Both the position numbers and the translations under genes were made by a program. From Betaproteobacteria bacterium (GTDB lineage Bacteria > Pseudomonadota > Gammaproteobacteria > Burkholderiales > Burkholderiaceae_D), in assembly GCA_015655165.1 (NCBI GenBank), contig JAATFN010000408.1, forward strand, positions 1 to 7,026: a DNA stretch of 7,026 bases, given 5' to 3'. Position 1 is the first letter of the stretch; the number at the start of each line of letters is the position of its first letter. The notes below the pieces were generated by a model, which worked only from the letters and a program-made list of their open reading frames with translations, searched no databases and had not been told where the DNA came from. Below, piece by piece: positions 5,417 to 7,026 of the stretch.

Positions 5417-5847
5417 TTTGGCAGTAAATGCCTTGCGGCATCATTACGTTTGATCGTCTTGAAGTTACCTGTGGCTTTGGCAACCAATTTTTCACCATTC
5501 CATAATGTTGCTTCACAAAAATACATTGTACTGGAACGATGATACACAGCTCCCTTTGCAACAACTGTGTCACCAGAGCGCCCGGCAGGTAACAAGAAAT
5601 GCGTTTGCATATCAACGGTTACCGATGAAGTCGCATCTTGTGACAATGTACGTGCAGCCAGACCCATCACAACATCCATTAACGTCATGGAAAGCCCGCC
5701 TTGCAGTACCTGCCAACTATTCATGAATTCCGGACGCAATAAAAGCGACATCGTCGATTGGCCGTCTCCATAACTGACTACTTCTGCGCCGAGAAATGAC
5801 AGATATGGATTACCTCCCGGAAAAACATCCTCAATGGATGCCCTCAT
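5413..5847 (-). CDS. PaaI-family hotdog-fold thioesterase
   Basis: Predicted acyl-CoA thioesterase of the PaaI/4HBT group, a cytoplasmic hotdog-fold enzyme; the substrate is not predictable. From the ATG at 5847 it has 144 residues, normal for the family. NPYLSFLGAEVV (13-24) is the usual N-terminal strand. MNSWQVLQGG (42-51) and LMDVVMGLAA (56-65) form the active-site block, and VDMQTHFLLPA is the following conserved strand. Measured against E. coli PaaI (Asn33, His39, Asp48), the equivalents are Asn43, Gln49 and Asp58, so the HGG histidine is a glutamine. The frame is open up to an ATG at 6051, but that part overlaps the Dabb gene and is spurious. The other realistic start is the ATG at 5868, seven bases after the Dabb stop, adding seven residues. 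Neither start has a good ribosome site. Its stop overlaps the GNAT start. Confidence 0.88.
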   Translation of the reverse strand: MRASIEDVFPGGNPYLSFLGAEVVSYGDGQSTMSLLLRPEFMNSWQVLQGGLSMTLMDVVMGLAARTLSQDATSSVTVDMQTHFLLPAGRSGDTVVAKGAVYHRSSTMYFCEATLWNGEKLVAKATGNFKTIKRNDAARHLLPK

Positions 5848-5875
5848 ACACTTTACCGGAGAACACATGACGTAG

Positions 5876-6181
5876 TCAGATCTCGTAGTCCATACATTGA
5901 CGCTCGGATCTGACTGCAGCGATAAATGGTTTGATTGCAACATGTTCCGGGTGCACCTGATAAGCATCCAATGCTTCTTTGGAGGCGAATTCGGAATACA
6001 GAATGACATCATAAGTCGCTTCCAGACCAGGTTGGGCCAAGACTGCCTCAAAACCTAATGTGCCTGGTACCAAATTGGCACAGCTGTCTAGCAAGTCTTT
6101 TAATTTGCGTGCGTTGCTTGCCTTGTCCGAACCTTCTGCAAAGTCTTTGAGTTTCCATAACACGATATGTTTTACTGTCAT
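5876..6181 (-). CDS. Dabb (stress-responsive alpha/beta-barrel) domain protein
   Basis: Small dimeric ferredoxin-like (dimeric alpha/beta barrel) protein of 101 residues, the usual size. KHIVLWKLK (4-12) is the first strand with the conserved His5. YDVILYSEFASKEALDAYQV (57-76) followed by HPEH (77-80) is the family's central signature. VRSERQCMDYEI at the end matches the usual closing strand. The biochemical role is unknown; plant homologues are stress-induced and some relatives are cyclases. No membrane segment or signal peptide is seen. GGAGG at 6190-6194 on the minus strand lies eight bases before the ATG, the strongest ribosome site in the window, consistent with this being the first and best translated gene of the three-gene cassette. 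The alternative possibility of a quinol monooxygenase-like protein is less likely given the KHIVLWK and HPEH motifs. Confidence 0.9.
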   Translation of the reverse strand: MTVKHIVLWKLKDFAEGSDKASNARKLKDLLDSCANLVPGTLGFEAVLAQPGLEATYDVILYSEFASKEALDAYQVHPEHVAIKPFIAAVRSERQCMDYEI

Positions 6182-6222
6182 TTTACTTTCCTCCAGAAAT
6201 TAAATTGAATCGCGACGTCATC

Positions 6223-6237
6223 ATAACCAAACGTTAT
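6223..6237. repeat. Short dyad ATAAC-N5-GTTAT upstream of the Dabb gene
   Basis: ATAAC (6223-6227) and GTTAT (6233-6237) form a 15-bp interrupted palindrome 42 bp before the Dabb start. It might be an operator for the Dabb-thioesterase-GNAT cassette, but a 5-bp dyad is easily found by chance. No convincing -35/-10 pair for this operon was identified in 6182-6388. Confidence 0.15.
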
Positions 6238-6326
6238 CCGTTCGTGTTGCGCTATTTTAGTGCAATATGGATCAACAAGAGCAGTCCGGCGTGATTTTAT
6301 CAAAACGACTGACTTGCAGTGGGAAA

Positions 6327-6356
6327 TTGGCTTCCTGATACCGATAAAGGTACAAT
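6327..6356 (+). promoter_or_regulatory. Candidate purT promoter
   Basis: TTGGCT (6327-6332, four of six matches to TTGACA) and TACAAT (6351-6356, five of six matches to TATAAT) are separated by 18 nt. A start near 6363 leaves a leader of about 26 nt before the purT ATG. I saw no PurR-like operator, but did not search systematically. Confidence 0.4.
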
Positions 6357-6388
6357 TGCTACCATTATATTTTTAAGACACGTTTGCT

Positions 6389-7026
6389 ATGAGCACAATT
6401 GCTTCCAGACTTGGTACCCCCCTCTCTCCAACAGCGACAAAAGTCATGCTGCTAGGCTCCGGCGAACTTGGCAAAGAAGTCATTATTGCCTTGCAACGCC
6501 TAGGTGTGGAAGTCATTGCCGTTGACCGCTATGACAATGCGCCTGGCCAGCAGGTTGCACACCGCGCATATACGATCGATATGACTGACGGCAAAGCATT
6601 GGCTGACTTGATTGCTGCGGAAAAACCCGACCTTGTCGTACCTGAAATCGAAGCGATCGCCACAGAAACCCTGGTTGAACTGGAAAATGCCGGCAAAATC
6701 AAGGCCATCCCTACTGCACGCGCGGCATGGCTGACAATGAACCGCGAAGGTATCCGTCGCTTAGCCGGTGAAACGCTGGGCTTGGCGACCTCCCCTTACC
6801 GCTTTGCAGATAGCTTGGACGAACTCAAAGCCGCCATTACCCAGATCGGCTTCCCTTGTGTCATTAAACCGGTCATGTCATCTTCCGGTAAAGGTCAATC
6901 CAAAATCGACAGCGCCGATGAAATCAAAGCGGCATGGGATTATGCAGCCTCCGGTGGCCGTGTCGATACAGGTCGTGTCATCGTTGAAGGGTTTATCGAT
7001 TTCGATTATGAAATCACCTTGCTGAC
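6389..7026 (+). CDS. purT: Formate-dependent phosphoribosylglycinamide formyltransferase (GAR transformylase 2), N-terminal part, runs off the right edge
   Basis: ATP-grasp enzyme of purine synthesis that makes formyl-GAR from GAR, formate and ATP, independent of formyl-tetrahydrofolate; cytoplasmic. The first 212 residues of an expected total of about 390-400 are present. [13 protein letters not shown] (19-31) is the N-terminal GAR-binding loop with E26-L27. VAVDRY is replaced by IAVDRY (43-48), and VPEIEAIAT (84-92) holds the second GAR-contacting Glu (86). [11 protein letters not shown] (116-126), then [14 protein letters not shown] (158-171) with the ATP-binding Lys160 and glycine-rich loop, and [16 protein letters not shown] (197-212) follow the E. 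coli PurT order closely. The ATG at 6389 matches the known N-terminus; its ribosome site is weak (AAGA 11 bases upstream). It appears to be transcribed on its own, divergent from the Dabb cassette. Confidence 0.97.
   Translation, partial: MSTIASRLGTPLSPTATKVMLLGSGELGKEVIIALQRLGVEVIAVDRYDNAPGQQVAHRAYTIDMTDGKALADLIAAEKPDLVVPEIEAIATETLVELENAGKIKAIPTARAAWLTMNREGIRRLAGETLGLATSPYRFADSLDELKAAITQIGFPCVIKPVMSSSGKGQSKIDSADEIKAAWDYAASGGRVDTGRVIVEGFIDFDYEITLL

Noticed and set aside
5848..6051. N-terminal extension of the thioesterase frame up to an ATG at 6051
   Set aside because: It overlaps most of the well-supported Dabb gene in another frame, resembles no thioesterase sequence, and would make the protein far longer than the family.
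1..7026. CRISPR array, insertion sequence, phage or toxin-antitoxin system
   Set aside because: I saw no regularly spaced repeats, transposase or integrase motifs, terminal inverted repeats, or paired small toxin/antitoxin frames. The window is mostly core housekeeping genes.

Overview
The window looks like a chromosomal segment of a betaproteobacterium, most likely Burkholderiales near Oxalobacteraceae (Herminiimonas/Undibacterium-like). This rests on protein family resemblance, on the neighbourhood mltG-tmk-holB divergent from ygfZ, and on a DUF4936 gene, a family I associate with this group. Base composition by eye is a little under 50% GC. The genus is inference; no 16S or other marker is present.

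Layout. Positions 1-2234 (minus strand) hold an operon read mltG -> tmk -> holB: a membrane lytic transglycosylase that ends glycan strands, thymidylate kinase for dTTP supply, and the delta' subunit of the polymerase III clamp loader, which runs off the left edge. A 123-bp divergent promoter region (2235-2357) separates it from a plus-strand operon, ygfZ -> DUF4936 -> NRDE/TANGO2-like (2358-4525). Spacing there is tight (15-nt gap, then a 10-nt overlap), and the operon is closed by a strong intrinsic terminator at 4641-4676.

Positions 4526-4966 contain no intact gene. The stretch holds a dyad over an AT-rich -10-like box, a CU-rich hairpin leading into the terminator (a small-RNA candidate), and right after the terminator a decayed fragment of an SMP-30/gluconolactonase-like beta-propeller gene. 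Two one-base homopolymer changes break its frame.

Positions 4967-6181 (minus strand) are a compact three-gene cassette read Dabb-domain protein -> PaaI-type hotdog thioesterase -> ElaA-like GNAT acetyltransferase, with a 4-nt stop/start overlap between the last two. After a 207-bp intergenic region, purT (formate-dependent GAR transformylase) starts at 6389 and runs off the right edge.

Most of the window is ordinary housekeeping DNA. The items most worth a second look are the sRNA-like element with its dyad, the frameshifted propeller relic, the polycationic tail of MltG, the His-to-Gln change in the thioesterase HGG motif, and the YgfZ/DUF4936/NRDE operon as a possible Fe-S/heme-linked unit.
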